Origin: Clostridiales bacterium
Lineage (GTDB): Bacteria > Bacillota > Clostridia > DUOD01
Assembly (NCBI GenBank): GCA_012838995.1
Contig: DUOD01000057.1
Location: 1-64,000 of the forward strand
Direction of reading: 5' to 3'
Length of the DNA stretch: 64,000 nucleotides
The position numbers and the translations under genes are program-made. The notes beneath the pieces are model-generated. The model made no database searches, was not told the origin of the DNA, and was given only the letters and a program-made list of their open reading frames with translations. Of the stretch, positions 52,524-62,780 are shown one piece after another. The first letter of the stretch is position 1. Each line of letters begins with the position of its first letter.

Positions 52524-53828
52524 ATGGCAGAGGACACCATAAAGGCCGATATACTAATAAAGAACGGTTATCTTTTATCCATGAATAAAGGGCCTAAGGT
52601 AATAAAGCATTGCGATGTGGCGATAAAGGGGAACAGGATCGCCATGGTGGGGCCTACCGGCCAGGGGCAGGTGGACGCCTCAAGGGTAATAGATGCCAAA
52701 TATAAGGTGATAATGCCCGGCCTGATCAATTGCCATACCCACTGCGGTATGACGATCTTTAGAGGCGTAGCCAACGACCTGCCCCTGATGGACTGGCTCC
52801 AAACCCTGTGGCCTTTGGAGGATAAGCTAACCCAGGAGATGGTCTACTGGATTTCATTGCTCTCCATAGCAGAGATGATAAAGTCGGGCACCACCACCTT
52901 TGCCGATATGTATTTTCATATGGATGCCACCGCTCGTGCAGTGGAGGATTCGGGTATCAGGGCGGTCCTGGCCCGGGGTCTTCAGGGTGCCGGGTATGAC
53001 ATGCAGGATATCAGGATACGGGAAAACCGAGAACTTTACGACAAATGGCATGGCGGGGCGGGTGGCAGGATAAAGGTAATGGCAGGACCCCATGCCGTAT
53101 ATACCTGTTCGGAAGAATATATAAAAGCCGTACTTGATTTAGTGGACAAAACCGGCATGGAAATACATATACATGTATCGGAAACCCAGGATGAGGTGAG
53201 ACAGTGTAAAAATACCACCGGTATGACACCCGTTGCCTACTTGAATAAACTGGGGCTGCTAGACCGGCCCGTGGTGGCGGCCCACTGCGTCCATGTAACC
53301 CGGGAGGATATGGAAATATTAAGGGAAAAGGATGTGGGCGTGGTGTACAATCCCTCCAGCAATTGTAAACTGGCCAGCGGTTTTGCACCGGTAGTGGATA
53401 TGCAAAGGCTGGGGATAACTATTGGTCTTGGCACCGATGGCGCATCCAGCAATAATAATCTTGACATGTTCCGGGAAATTCGTTTGGCTTCTTTGATAAA
53501 CAAGGCGGTGTATAAGGACGCCACTGCATTGCCGGCGGGTACCGTCCTTTCCATGGCCACCCTGGGTGGCAGTCAAGTATTGAACTGGCCGGATATCGGT
53601 ACCGTAGAGCAAGGTAAGTTGGCCGACATAATCCTTATAGATATTGACGGATTACATTTTTATCCCTTAAGCGATATAAAAACCCATCTGGTGTACAGCG
53701 GCGGTGGGAGGGATGTTTCCACCGTCATCATAGACGGACAAGTGGTGATGGATAACGGGGTTTTAAGTACAATAGACGAAGAAGAGGTAAAGCACCGGGT
53801 ACAAAAATATTTTAAGGCAATTGTATAA
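52524..53828 (+). CDS. mtaD: 5'-methylthioadenosine/S-adenosylhomocysteine deaminase
   Basis: The 434-residue amidohydrolase deaminates MTA, SAH or related adenosines to inosine forms. Metal and catalytic segments are present: INCHTHCGMTIFRG (His-x-His), ADMYFHMD, HIHVSETQDEV, VVAAHCVHVTREDMEIL, and GLGTDGASSNNNLDMFREIRLA (catalytic Asp). The ATG at 52524 follows GGGGTGA; a GTG at 52515 is an alternative. It overlaps or abuts ahcY, so SAH can go either by hydrolysis or by deamination followed by hydrolysis. Confidence 0.94.
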   Translation: MAEDTIKADILIKNGYLLSMNKGPKVIKHCDVAIKGNRIAMVGPTGQGQVDASRVIDAKYKVIMPGLINCHTHCGMTIFRGVANDLPLMDWLQTLWPLEDKLTQEMVYWISLLSIAEMIKSGTTTFADMYFHMDATARAVEDSGIRAVLARGLQGAGYDMQDIRIRENRELYDKWHGGAGGRIKVMAGPHAVYTCSEEYIKAVLDLVDKTGMEIHIHVSETQDEVRQCKNTTGMTPVAYLNKLGLLDRPVVAAHCVHVTREDMEILREKDVGVVYNPSSNCKLASGFAPVVDMQRLGITIGLGTDGASSNNNLDMFREIRLASLINKAVYKDATALPAGTVLSMATLGGSQVLNWPDIGTVEQGKLADIILIDIDGLHFYPLSDIKTHLVYSGGGRDVSTVIIDGQVVMDNGVLSTIDEEEVKHRVQKYFKAIV

Positions 53829-54160
53829 AAATGTATGGTGTATAATTATATTACACCTTATTATGTCCAAAATAACCTTTAAAACAATCAGAAGAGGCCT
53901 TATGCCAATTCTGTGGTAAAAATTTATATAGATTATAAGGAAAGGTGTTGCCCTTTGCGGTGAAACAAGATCCTGTTGCTGTTCAAGGGCCCGTTGATTA
54001 GTTAGAGACCGGGGGACGGATTATCTGCAGTTTAGGCTCAAAATCCAGCGGCCAAATTCGATAAACAAGGTAGAATTGGGGGTTTTAAACCTAAGTGTGC
54101 CGGAAGGACAAAACAGCATACCTCAAGGGGACAATGTAAATATAAAAAACTAAATATATG

Positions 54161-54190
54161 TTGCAAAATGGAAGGGTTTTGTTATATAAT
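54161..54190 (+). promoter_or_regulatory. Sigma-A promoter of the ctsR operon
   Basis: TTGCAA (54161-54166) and TATAAT (54185-54190) are 18 nt apart. The CtsR box begins 11 nt after the -10, placing the operator at the start of the transcript. Confidence 0.82.
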
Positions 54191-54200
54191 ATATAACAAA

Positions 54201-54217
54201 GATCAAAGAAAGTCAAA
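54201..54217 (+). promoter_or_regulatory. CtsR operator (tandem heptad)
   Basis: GATCAAA-GAA-AGTCAAA matches the RGTCAAA-NAN-RGTCAAA consensus with one mismatch, just downstream of the ctsR -10 box, so the operon should be repressed by its own product until heat or protein stress. Confidence 0.88.
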
Positions 54218-54240
54218 GTCTACAAAACGGAGGTGATTTT

Positions 54241-54702
54241 TTGACCAGCATAAGTGATATTATAGAGCAGTTTATAAAAGACATGCTAAAGGACACCCCC
54301 GATGGGACTGTTGATCTTAGAAGGAACGAGATGGCAGATTTTTTTAAATGTGCGCCATCCCAGATAAATTACGTACTGTCCACCCGCTTTACCCTTGATA
54401 GGGGTTATTATATAGAAAGCCGGAGGGGTGGGGGTGGGTACATTAGAATAAGAAGGTTGAACATCGATAAGGATGATTATATAGTCCATTTGCTTAATAA
54501 TAGGATAGGAAAATCAATAGGCGAACCCCAGGGCCACGCCATTATAGACGACATGGTGGAACAAAAACTTATAACCCAGCGGGAAGGCGAGATTATGAAA
54601 GCTGCCATCAGTGATGATGCTCTGGCTGTTCCCCTGGCCGGCAAGGGCATGTTTAGAGCTAGAATATTAGGGGCAATGCTAAAAAGAATACTCGCCCTAT
54701 AA
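54241..54702 (+). CDS. ctsR: Transcriptional repressor CtsR
   Basis: CtsR represses clp genes and is released when the McsA/McsB/ClpC system senses stress. The 153-residue protein starts at a TTG 5 nt after GGAGGTGA, and its N-terminus (SISDIIEQFIKDML) matches the family. It has a winged HTH with the glycine-rich wing SRRGGGGYIRI, and a C-terminal dimer domain ending in RARILGAMLKRIL. It leads the operon ctsR-mcsA-mcsB-clpC. Confidence 0.97.
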   Translation: MTSISDIIEQFIKDMLKDTPDGTVDLRRNEMADFFKCAPSQINYVLSTRFTLDRGYYIESRRGGGGYIRIRRLNIDKDDYIVHLLNNRIGKSIGEPQGHAIIDDMVEQKLITQREGEIMKAAISDDALAVPLAGKGMFRARILGAMLKRILAL

Positions 54703-54732
54703 AAATTAAAAATATCGGTGGGAGGAATAGTT

Positions 54733-55257
54733 ATGTATTGCGAAAAATGCAAAAAAAGGCCGGCTACCCTTCACTTTACCAAGATAGTAAACGATGAAAA
54801 AACAGAGGTGCATTTATGTGAACAATGTGCCCAGGAAATGGGTAAGGTAAATACCATGTTTACTCCCTTTTCCATAACTGATCTATTATCCAGTTTCTTT
54901 GAAGTGGGTGGGGAAGGTCAGCAAACAATATATGGCCAACAGGCCTTGAAATGCCCGCAATGCGGTTTTACCTTCGGTGATATAAAAAAGACCGGACGGC
55001 TGGGCTGTGGTCATTGTTATGTAACATTTAGGGAACAGTTAATGCCCATATTAAAACGAATTCAAGGCAGAACGGAACACAGCGGTAAGGTTCCCAAAAA
55101 AATCGGAGGCCAGATATGGCTAAGCAGGGAAATAAAAAGATTGAAGGATGAGCTGAACAAAGCCGTGGCCGAGGAGGCCTATGAGAGGGCTGCCCAGCTG
55201 AGGGATAAAATCCGTGAACTGGAAGGCAAACCCGTAGACGGGCAGGGGAGGTGGTGA
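54733..55257 (+). CDS. mcsA: McsA, zinc-finger and UVR-domain activator
   Basis: McsA activates the McsB arginine kinase and helps control CtsR. The 174-residue protein has two zinc-finger pairs at the N-terminus (CEKCKKRPATLHF..CEQCAQEMG), a second pair in the middle (CPQCGFTFGD..GCGHCYVTF), and a C-terminal UVR motif (EIKRLKDELNKAVAEEAYERAAQLRD). The ATG at 54733 follows GGGAGGA. It abuts mcsB. Confidence 0.96.
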   Translation: MYCEKCKKRPATLHFTKIVNDEKTEVHLCEQCAQEMGKVNTMFTPFSITDLLSSFFEVGGEGQQTIYGQQALKCPQCGFTFGDIKKTGRLGCGHCYVTFREQLMPILKRIQGRTEHSGKVPKKIGGQIWLSREIKRLKDELNKAVAEEAYERAAQLRDKIRELEGKPVDGQGRW

Positions 55258-55259
55258 TA

Positions 55260-56291
55260 ATGGTTAACTGGATTAAAAACGATGGACCTAACTCCGACGT
55301 GGTTATAAGCAGCAGGATAAGATTAGCCAGAAACATTGAAGGGATACCTTTCCCGATTATCATGGATGACAAGCAGGCCCAGCAAGTGGTGAAGATCGTC
55401 AAGGATGCCATATTTAACAGCAATACCGTATTGGCCGGCGAATTTATCGACCTGGAAATAGACAAACTCAGCGATATCGACGTACAACGACTGGTGGAGG
55501 TCCATGTTGTAAGTCCGGATTTAGTAAAAAACCGTAAAAGATCTGCGGTATTGTTAAGACGGGATGAAACGGTTAGCATAATGATAAACGAAGAGGATCA
55601 TATAAGAATACAATGTTTAAACACCGGGTTTCAGCTTGAAAACGTCTGGGACTTGGCAGATAAAGTGGATGATGTAATAGAAGAAAACGTCAAGTATGCC
55701 TTTGATGAACAGCTTGGATATCTGACTTGTTGCCCCACAAATGTAGGTACGGGCATCAGAGCTTCGGTAATGCTCCATCTTCCCGCCCTTACTATTACGG
55801 GTTACACCAAGGGAATGCTTCAAACTATTTCAAAGATCGGGCTTACGGTGAGGGGTTTGTACGGCGAAGGGACTGAAGTTGCAGGTAATATGTTCCAGCT
55901 GTCCAACCAACTGACCCTGGGGCAGTCGGAAGAGGAAATCATAAACAATCTTACAACCGTAACCCACCAACTGGTGGATAGGGAATGGGCGGCCAGGGAG
56001 AATATTGCCAAGCATGATAGATATGGCCTGGAGGATAAGATTTATAGGTCCTACGGTATTCTAAGCAATGCCAGAAAAATATCATCCAAGGAAGCGATGG
56101 ATTTACTGTCGGATGTAAGAATGGGTGTGGATATGGAAATATTAAAGGAAGTGGACATAAATACCATAAACCAGTTGATGTTTGATATACAACCGGCCTC
56201 TGTTCAAAAGCTGGCCGGGATTACGGACGGAGCGGAACAGCGGGACGTGGCAAGGGCAGAGGTAATTAGGCAAAGGCTAAATAAAAAATAA
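55260..56291 (+). CDS. mcsB: Protein arginine kinase McsB
   Basis: McsB phosphorylates arginines of misfolded proteins and CtsR, marking them for ClpCP. The 343-residue protein is a guanido-kinase fold: [87 protein letters not shown], and a C-terminal region with [13 protein letters not shown], including the RDxxRA pArg-sensing segment. The ATG at 55260 follows GGGGAGGTGG and overlaps the mcsA end region. Confidence 0.97.
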   Translation: MVNWIKNDGPNSDVVISSRIRLARNIEGIPFPIIMDDKQAQQVVKIVKDAIFNSNTVLAGEFIDLEIDKLSDIDVQRLVEVHVVSPDLVKNRKRSAVLLRRDETVSIMINEEDHIRIQCLNTGFQLENVWDLADKVDDVIEENVKYAFDEQLGYLTCCPTNVGTGIRASVMLHLPALTITGYTKGMLQTISKIGLTVRGLYGEGTEVAGNMFQLSNQLTLGQSEEEIINNLTTVTHQLVDREWAARENIAKHDRYGLEDKIYRSYGILSNARKISSKEAMDLLSDVRMGVDMEILKEVDINTINQLMFDIQPASVQKLAGITDGAEQRDVARAEVIRQRLNKK

Positions 56292-56310
56292 TATAAAGGA
56301 GGTTAAAAAA

Positions 56311-58743
56311 ATGGCATTTTACGGTAGATTTACCCAAAAGGCCCAAAAGGCCTTAATGATAGCTCAGGATGAGGCTAAAGCCATGGGTCATAATTACGTA
56401 GGTACCGAACATATATTGCTGGGCTTGATCCGTGAACAGGAAGGTGTGGCTGCCAAGGTATTAACCAGCCTTGGGGTGGATTATGATAAGGTTAGATCCA
56501 TGATAGAATCCTTGATAGGAAAGGGCTCAGTGGGTTCCAGCCTTGGGTTTGGGTATACACCCAGGACCAAAAGGGTGCTGGAACTGAGTTTCCATGAAGC
56601 AAGAAATTTAGGCCACAACTATATAGGCACCGAACATTTATTACTGGGGCTTATCAGAGAAGGAGAAGGTGTAGCTGCCAGAATACTCACCGAATTGAAT
56701 GTGGATTTGAATAAGGCCAGACAGCAGGTAATAAACAAGCTCAGGGAACAGGGAATTGGCGAGGTAAAGCCCGGAGGTTCCAAACCAAGTGCAACCCCCA
56801 CTTTGGATAAATTCGGCAGGCATCTGACAGAACTGGCATCGGAAAACAAGCTGGATCCGGTTGTGGGCAGGGAAGAGGAGATAGAGCGGGTTATACAAGT
56901 ACTTAGCAGAAGGACCAAAAACAACCCCTGCCTTATCGGCGAGCCAGGTGTGGGCAAGACTGCGGTGGTAGAGGGTTTAGCCCAGAGGATAGTTGAAGGA
57001 AATATTCCCGAAATACTTAAGGATAAAAGGGTGGTTACCCTTGATCTGGCGGCCATGGTGGCCGGTGCAAAGTACCGGGGTGAATTCGAAGAACGGCTAA
57101 AAAACGTTATGGAGGAAATAAGAAAGTCGGGCGACGTAATCTTGTTTATAGACGAGATGCATACCATAATAGGTGCCGGCGCCGCAGAAGGTGCAATAGA
57201 TGCATCCAACATACTAAAACCGGCTCTGGCCAGGGGTGAACTGCAGGCAATAGGGGCCACCACCCTGGATGAATATAAGAAGAATGTGGAAAAGGATCCG
57301 GCCTTGGAAAGGAGATTCCAGCCCATTTTGGTGGGAGAGCCCACCAAGGACGAAGCGGTCCAGATACTGATGGGGCTGAGGGATAAATACGAAGCCCATC
57401 ATAAGGTCAGGATTACCGATGAGGCCATAAAAGCTGCCGTGGAACTGTCGGATAGATATATTTCCGACCGGTTTTTACCCGATAAGGCCATAGACCTTGT
57501 GGATGAAGCAGCATCGAAGGTGCGTCTGAAGTCCTATACACCACCCACTGACCTTAAGGCAATGGAGGAAAAAATAGACGCCATTCGCAAGGAAAAGGAA
57601 GAGGCAATAGCCAACCAGAATTTCGAAAAGGCTGCCCAATTGAGGGACGAAGAACAAAAAATCAGATCGGAAATGGAAAAGCAAAAGGAAAGCTGGAGCA
57701 AAAAGAATAACCGCGGCGATATCATGGTAGGAAAAGACGAAATTGCCCACATCGTGGCCAGCTGGACGGGTATTCCGGTAAAGAAACTGACCGAGGAAGA
57801 ATCCGAACGATTACTTAAAATGGAAGATATTCTCCATAAGCGGGTGATAGGGCAGGATGAGGCAGTAGAGGCGGTGGCGCGGTCTGTCAGAAGGGCTCGG
57901 GCAGGTCTTAAGGATCCCAAACGACCTATAGGTTCATTCATGTTCTTGGGACCCACCGGTGTCGGTAAGACCGAACTTTGCAAGGCATTGGCCGAAGCCA
58001 TGTTTGGCGACGAGGATGCCATGGTAAGGATAGACATGTCCGAATACATGGAAAGACATACCGTCTCCAAGTTGATAGGTTCCCCTCCCGGATACGTGGG
58101 ATATGAAGAAGGCGGTCAGTTGACCGAAAAGATCAGGAGAAAACCCTATTCGGTTATACTATTGGACGAGATCGAAAAGGCCCATCCCGATGTGTTCAAT
58201 ATCCTTCTTCAGGTATTGGAGGATGGAAGATTGACCGATGCCAAGGGAAGAACGGTGGATTTTAGGAATACCATTGTGGTTATGACTTCCAATGTCGGTG
58301 CTCATACCATAAGGAAGCAAAAGACCTTAGGGTTTACCACTGATCAGGACGTTAAGGAAAGGTCCTATGAAAAAATGAAGGAAAACGTGATGGAGGAACT
58401 GAAGAGAACCTTCCGCCCCGAGTTTTTAAACAGACTGGACGAAATAATAGTATTCCATGCCTTGGAAGAAGAACACTTAAGGCAGATAATAGATTTGATG
58501 CTGGATGATGTAAGCAAGCGGCTCAAGGAAAAGGATATTCATCTGGAGCTTACCGACGAAGCAAAGAGCTTCCTTGCCAAAGAAGGCTTTGATCCGGTAT
58601 ACGGTGCCCGCCCCCTTAGAAGGGCTATACAAAAAGCAATAGAGGATAGCCTGTCGGAAGAAATCCTTGCCGGCAGGATCACCAAGGGTGATAGGGTATT
58701 GGCCGATGTAAAGGACGATAAGTTAGTGTTTTCCAAGAAATAA
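56311..58743 (+). CDS. clpC: ATP-dependent Clp protease ATP-binding subunit ClpC
   Basis: ClpC unfolds substrates for ClpP. The 810-residue protein has two Clp_N repeats ([33 protein letters not shown] and a second copy), AAA domain 1 with Walker A GEPGVGKT, a UVR-type middle helix ([21 protein letters not shown]), and AAA domain 2 with GPTGVGKTE and the DRHTV-like sensor. The McsA-binding UVR form fits the operon. A strong terminator follows, so radA may have its own or read-through transcription. Confidence 0.98.
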   Translation: MAFYGRFTQKAQKALMIAQDEAKAMGHNYVGTEHILLGLIREQEGVAAKVLTSLGVDYDKVRSMIESLIGKGSVGSSLGFGYTPRTKRVLELSFHEARNLGHNYIGTEHLLLGLIREGEGVAARILTELNVDLNKARQQVINKLREQGIGEVKPGGSKPSATPTLDKFGRHLTELASENKLDPVVGREEEIERVIQVLSRRTKNNPCLIGEPGVGKTAVVEGLAQRIVEGNIPEILKDKRVVTLDLAAMVAGAKYRGEFEERLKNVMEEIRKSGDVILFIDEMHTIIGAGAAEGAIDASNILKPALARGELQAIGATTLDEYKKNVEKDPALERRFQPILVGEPTKDEAVQILMGLRDKYEAHHKVRITDEAIKAAVELSDRYISDRFLPDKAIDLVDEAASKVRLKSYTPPTDLKAMEEKIDAIRKEKEEAIANQNFEKAAQLRDEEQKIRSEMEKQKESWSKKNNRGDIMVGKDEIAHIVASWTGIPVKKLTEEESERLLKMEDILHKRVIGQDEAVEAVARSVRRARAGLKDPKRPIGSFMFLGPTGVGKTELCKALAEAMFGDEDAMVRIDMSEYMERHTVSKLIGSPPGYVGYEEGGQLTEKIRRKPYSVILLDEIEKAHPDVFNILLQVLEDGRLTDAKGRTVDFRNTIVVMTSNVGAHTIRKQKTLGFTTDQDVKERSYEKMKENVMEELKRTFRPEFLNRLDEIIVFHALEEEHLRQIIDLMLDDVSKRLKEKDIHLELTDEAKSFLAKEGFDPVYGARPLRRAIQKAIEDSLSEEILAGRITKGDRVLADVKDDKLVFSKK

Positions 58744-58803
58744 ACAAGAGTATGTCCGGCATAAACTTATGGCGTGTTTTTAGTCATACTATTAAGGTTA
58801 CCG

Positions 58804-58848
58804 AGATGGTATAATAATTTTAAAGGTTATTATACCATCTGTTTTTTT
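58804..58848 (+). terminator. Terminator after clpC
   Basis: AGATGGTATAATAA and its perfect complement form a 14-bp stem with a 9-nt loop, followed by GTTTTTTTATT. It sits between clpC and radA. Confidence 0.92.
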
Positions 58849-58889
58849 ATTGCAGTTTATTCAACTGAATTTTTAATGGAGGACGGTCA

Positions 58890-60257
58890 ATGGCAAGGAT
58901 CAGATCGGTTTTTATTTGTCAGGAATGCGGATATGAAAGTCCTAAGTGGCTGGGCAGGTGCAGCGGATGCGGCCAGTGGAACACCATGGTGGAAGAGTTA
59001 GTAGTACCCGACGGGCAAAGAGATAAAAAGGTAGTGTCGGTAACGGAAAAGCCTTCCTTATTATCGGAAATAGATCTTAAGGAAGGCCATAGATACTCAA
59101 CCGGTATTGATGAACTGGACAGGGTGCTGGGCGGAGGCATTGTAGAAGGATCTTTGATATTGGTGGGAGGCGACCCGGGTATCGGCAAGTCCACCTTACT
59201 GTTGCAGATTACCAACAATATTGCCCGGCACGATAGAAAGGTGCTTTACATATCCGGCGAAGAATCCCTTAAACAGATCAAGCTCAGGGCCAACAGACTG
59301 GGGGTGGAAGCACCCGATGTATATCTTTTGGCGGAGACCAACCTGACCATAATACGAAAGCAGGTAAAAGAACTTAAACCTAAATTTTTGATTATAGATT
59401 CCATCCAAACCGTATACAATCCGGAGTTATCTCCTGCGCCGGGCAGCGTAACCCAGGTGAGGGAAGCAACCGCCTCCATTATGAATATAGCTAAAAACTT
59501 GGGTATAGCGGTGTTTTTGGTGGGCCACGTAACAAAACAGGGCGCCATAGCGGGACCCAGGGTGCTGGAGCATATGGTGGATACCGTATTGTATTTTGAA
59601 GGGGAACAGCATCTTGTTTACAGAGTATTGAGAAGTGTGAAAAACCGTTTCGGATCTACAAATGAAATAGGAATATTTGAAATGAAGGAACAGGGTTTGG
59701 TAGAAGTGGACAATCCATCAAAGGCGTTGCTTTCAGGGAGGAGGCTGGATGTTCCCGGATCGGTTGTAATCTGTTCGATGGAGGGCACCCGGCCGGTACT
59801 GGTGGAACTTCAGGCCCTAACCAGCGATACCAGCTTCGGTATGCCCCGAAGGATGGCCACCGGCGTGGATTACAACAGGGTGATACTATTAATGGCAGTG
59901 CTGGAAAAGCGTATAGGAATGGCACTGCACGATCAAGATGCCTATGTCAACGTGGTGGGGGGTATTAAACTATCCGAACCGGCCGTGGATCTGGGTATAA
60001 TATCGGCCATATCATCCAGTTTTAAAAACAGTCCTATATCAAAAGATGTGGTTGTTATCGGAGAGGTGGGTTTGACAGGAGAAGTGCGGGCTGTAAATAA
60101 CATAAATAAGAGATTGAACGAATGCGTTAAAATGGGTTTTTCAACCTGTGTCATACCGCAGGATAATATAAAAGAAGTTGAAATAGAAAATAAAGATATT
60201 AATATAATAGGAGTTATGGATGTAAGACAGGCTTTGGACATAATACTACCCCAATGA
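58890..60257 (+). CDS. radA: DNA repair protein RadA (Sms)
   Basis: RadA is a RecA-like ATPase that helps process branched recombination DNA. The 455-residue protein has the N-terminal zinc finger (CQECGYESPKWLGRCSGCGQWNT), Walker A GGDPGIGKST, the RadA KNRFG motif (KNRFGSTNE), and a C-terminal Lon-like P domain. It follows clpC after the terminator, a common clostridial order in which disA is usually next; disA is not found here. Confidence 0.97.
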   Translation: MARIRSVFICQECGYESPKWLGRCSGCGQWNTMVEELVVPDGQRDKKVVSVTEKPSLLSEIDLKEGHRYSTGIDELDRVLGGGIVEGSLILVGGDPGIGKSTLLLQITNNIARHDRKVLYISGEESLKQIKLRANRLGVEAPDVYLLAETNLTIIRKQVKELKPKFLIIDSIQTVYNPELSPAPGSVTQVREATASIMNIAKNLGIAVFLVGHVTKQGAIAGPRVLEHMVDTVLYFEGEQHLVYRVLRSVKNRFGSTNEIGIFEMKEQGLVEVDNPSKALLSGRRLDVPGSVVICSMEGTRPVLVELQALTSDTSFGMPRRMATGVDYNRVILLMAVLEKRIGMALHDQDAYVNVVGGIKLSEPAVDLGIISAISSSFKNSPISKDVVVIGEVGLTGEVRAVNNINKRLNECVKMGFSTCVIPQDNIKEVEIENKDINIIGVMDVRQALDIILPQ

Positions 60258-60330
60258 ACGGTGTAGATGATTTAGATGGGTTGGCCAACTTTTTGGGATA
60301 GGCGGTTTTCCGGCCGGCCATTGAAAATAT

Positions 60331-60726
60331 TTATTTTAGGCTGTATATACCAAGAGTGTCCAGCTGCTTTTTTTCCTCCAATATTATGTCATATAGACTC
60401 AAACCAAGGGCGTTGCACAAGTTAGCAAGGTAAAACATGTTATTGCCCATTTCCTTTTTAACAATATCCCTGCAGTTTTCGCAAAGTTCGCCCCTTAAGT
60501 GGGTGTCCATATATTTTTTAATGTCTGTAAGACTTGCATCTTCGGGTATGTTTTGTTTGCCCGCCTTTATTTGTATACATCCGCAATGGGTAACGGCCTT
60601 TATAATTGACCTTACTACCTTTGCATTGGATTGCTGATATTTTGACAGTACATCCAGGATACTTTTATTTCTAACCAAAAGTTCTGATACGACATACTGG
60701 AAATTTTCTAACATAATATCCTTCAT
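60331..60726 (-). CDS. Conserved helical protein with CGC and CENC cysteine motifs, unknown function
   Basis: The 131-residue protein (ATG at 60726; a TTG at 60738 gives 4 more residues) is mostly helical. Cysteines occur as HCGCIQI near residue 50 and CENCRDIV near 90, which could bind a metal. The GKQNIPEDASL and NLCNALGLSLYDIILEEKK segments look family-like and I have seen similar clostridial proteins beside radA or carD, but I do not assign a name. GGGAG lies 12 nt before the ATG, which is long. It is opposed to its neighbours. Confidence 0.6.
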   Translation of the reverse strand: MKDIMLENFQYVVSELLVRNKSILDVLSKYQQSNAKVVRSIIKAVTHCGCIQIKAGKQNIPEDASLTDIKKYMDTHLRGELCENCRDIVKKEMGNNMFYLANLCNALGLSLYDIILEEKKQLDTLGIYSLK

Positions 60727-60830
60727 GAATTCGTTCAACTCCCTAAGCTATTGTGATACCTATAGATAATTATAGACATTAATGCTTTTGTTTGTCAATG
60801 AAATAATAAAATGATGATGATAAAATTATG

Positions 60831-60859
60831 TTGACATATACCGGTGGGTATGTTAAAAT
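60831..60859 (+). promoter_or_regulatory. Sigma-A promoter of carD
   Basis: TTGACA (60831-60836) and TAAAAT (60854-60859) are 17 nt apart, about 75 nt before the carD start. Confidence 0.85.
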
Positions 60860-60933
60860 ATCTGTTTATTGACAAATCCGGCTAAATATTGTATCATAAA
60901 AAGAGTATTGCTCTTTAAGGAGGCGCATAGTTG

Positions 60934-61410
60934 ATGTTTAATGTTGGCGACAAGGTAGTGTACCCCATGTACGGAGCCGGGGTTATTCAAGCAATAGAAG
61001 AAAAGGAAATTCTGGGTCATAAAAAGAAGTATTATATACTTAAGTTCCCCATAGGAAGTATGAAGGTCATGGTTCCGGCGGATAACGTGGATAATATAGG
61101 AATAAGGGGTATTATTAACAGTCAGGAAGTCGATCGGGTTTTCCAGATCTTAGGCGGTCGGCAAACGGATATGCCCGATAACTGGAATAAAAGGTATAGG
61201 GCCAATATGGACAAAATAAAAAGCGGTAACATTTTTGAAATAGCTGCCGTGGTTAGAAATCTTATGATTAGAGACAGAGACAAGGGGTTATCGGCCGGTG
61301 AAAGGAAGATGCTTAACAGTGCAAAACAAATACTTATAAGCGAATTAGCCCTTGTACAAAATGTTAGCGACGAGGAGATTGAGAAGCTTATTGACCAATC
61401 GGTTAAATAA
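60934..61410 (+). CDS. carD: CarD/CdnL-family transcriptional regulator
   Basis: CarD-type proteins bind the RNA polymerase beta subunit and stabilise open complexes. The 158-residue protein has an N-terminal RID-like domain (FNVGDKVVYPMYGAGVIQAIEEKE..YYILKFPIGSMKVMVPADN) and a helical C-terminal domain with NWNKRYRANMDKIKSG and RNLMIRDRDKGLSAGERKMLNSAKQILISELAL. The ATG at 60934 follows AAGGAGG; a TTG one codon earlier is less likely. Confidence 0.93.
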   Translation: MFNVGDKVVYPMYGAGVIQAIEEKEILGHKKKYYILKFPIGSMKVMVPADNVDNIGIRGIINSQEVDRVFQILGGRQTDMPDNWNKRYRANMDKIKSGNIFEIAAVVRNLMIRDRDKGLSAGERKMLNSAKQILISELALVQNVSDEEIEKLIDQSVK

Positions 61411-61519
61411 TATTTATACGTCTTTTAACATGGCTTTGCATTTCCATTTTTTATAAATAGGCTAATATCCCTTATAAAAATTTGGTATAATGTTAATAAT
61501 AAAAGAAGGAGGTGAAGAA

Positions 61520-62647
61520 ATGATAAATGGAGGTGACAAAGTGGTATTTAAAATAGTCCGAGTGGTCATGTCACTAATTGGAGCGTTAATAGGTTATGGA
61601 ATAGGATACTTAATATTAAGTATTCTTACCTATTTTAATCATATCCAATCCTTTAACTTTGCCATTGATGTAGTGATACTCGCTACCTGTTCGATTTTGG
61701 GCGGTATTATTGTATTTATAATATCTTATAGAATTATTAAAACTTTACAGCAATTTACGGACTGGGTGGAGAAAAGGCTTCAAGAAATACCCACACAGGA
61801 CATATTCTTTGGTGTCATCGGTTTAACCGTAGCCTTAATTATCGCCAGTCTGCTTATGAATTTGGTTAGGCTTATACCTGTTTCCATAGTATCTACTTTG
61901 GTTTCCATATTTTTATATTTAGTGCTTGGATATTTTGGTATAAATATAGCCGTAAGGCGTAGGGATGAGCTGGCCGGCTTGTTTAAAAGGACTTCCTTTA
62001 CAAAGGATAAGAGCAAGTCTGGCAGATCGGAGAGTACTGTACAACCAAAGATATTGGATACCAGCGTTATAATAGACGGACGGATATTCGATATATGCAA
62101 GACAGGATTTGTGGAGGGGCCGCTTATAATTCCCAGCTTTGTTTTGGAAGAACTTAGGCACATAGCCGATTCTTCCGATACACTTAAACGAAACAGGGGC
62201 AGACGGGGCCTTGATATACTCAATAAAATACAAAAGGAATTGGACATTGAAGTTCAGATATTGGAAAAGAATTTTCCCGATTCCATGGACGTGGATACCA
62301 GGCTTTTAAAATTAGGTGAGTTTGTTAACGGTAAGGTTATAACCAACGATTATAATTTAAACAAGGTAGCCGAATTTCGTGGCGTTGAGGTTTTAAACAT
62401 AAACGAATTGGCCAATGCGGTAAAACCTGTGGTGCTTCCGGGTGAAGAAATGGTTGTACAGGTAATCAGGGACGGCAAGGAATCGGGACAAGGTGTGGCG
62501 TATCTGGATGACGGTACCATGATAGTGGTGGACGGTGGAAAGAAACATGTTGGTAAAACAATAGACGTGCTGGTTACCAGCGTGTTACAAACTGCAGCCG
62601 GGCGTATGATTTTTGCAAAGCCAAAATCCATAGATAAAGCGGTATAG
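61520..62647 (+). CDS. PIN and TRAM domain membrane protein (YacL-like)
   Basis: The 375-residue protein has four predicted membrane helices at the N-terminus (about residues 8-130), then a PIN nuclease domain (about 180-300) with acidic residues in [30 protein letters not shown] and [30 protein letters not shown], and a C-terminal TRAM RNA-binding domain ([18 protein letters not shown]). This is the YacL type; the RNA target is unknown. The ATG at 61520 follows AAGGAGGTGA. Confidence 0.93.
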   Translation: MINGGDKVVFKIVRVVMSLIGALIGYGIGYLILSILTYFNHIQSFNFAIDVVILATCSILGGIIVFIISYRIIKTLQQFTDWVEKRLQEIPTQDIFFGVIGLTVALIIASLLMNLVRLIPVSIVSTLVSIFLYLVLGYFGINIAVRRRDELAGLFKRTSFTKDKSKSGRSESTVQPKILDTSVIIDGRIFDICKTGFVEGPLIIPSFVLEELRHIADSSDTLKRNRGRRGLDILNKIQKELDIEVQILEKNFPDSMDVDTRLLKLGEFVNGKVITNDYNLNKVAEFRGVEVLNINELANAVKPVVLPGEEMVVQVIRDGKESGQGVAYLDDGTMIVVDGGKKHVGKTIDVLVTSVLQTAAGRMIFAKPKSIDKAV

Positions 62648-62653
62648 TTTTTT

Positions 62654-62689
62654 AAAAAGTCCTGGGCAACAAGCTCGGGGCTTTTTTAA
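62654..62689 (+). terminator. Terminator after the PIN-TRAM gene
   Basis: AAAAAGTCCTGGGC pairs with GCTCGGGGCTTTTT over 14 positions including G-U pairs, ending in a T-run. Confidence 0.88.
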
Positions 62690-62780
62690 TGCCGGTTTTA
62701 AAGCTAAGTAATTTTCTTGTATTTTGATATATACCTATGGTAATATATTGATGATTAAAAGCCCGTACTAGGAGATAAAT

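Larger units (their letters stand above)
53829..54240 (+). other. Spacer between mtaD and ctsR
   Basis: No gene is supported. A 50-codon open stretch at about 54010-54155 has no start or ribosome site. The right end holds the ctsR promoter and CtsR operator (separate entries). Confidence 0.5.

Noticed and set aside
54010-54155. About 50 open codons between mtaD and ctsR
   Set aside because: No usable start or ribosome site; possibly a remnant but nothing supports it.
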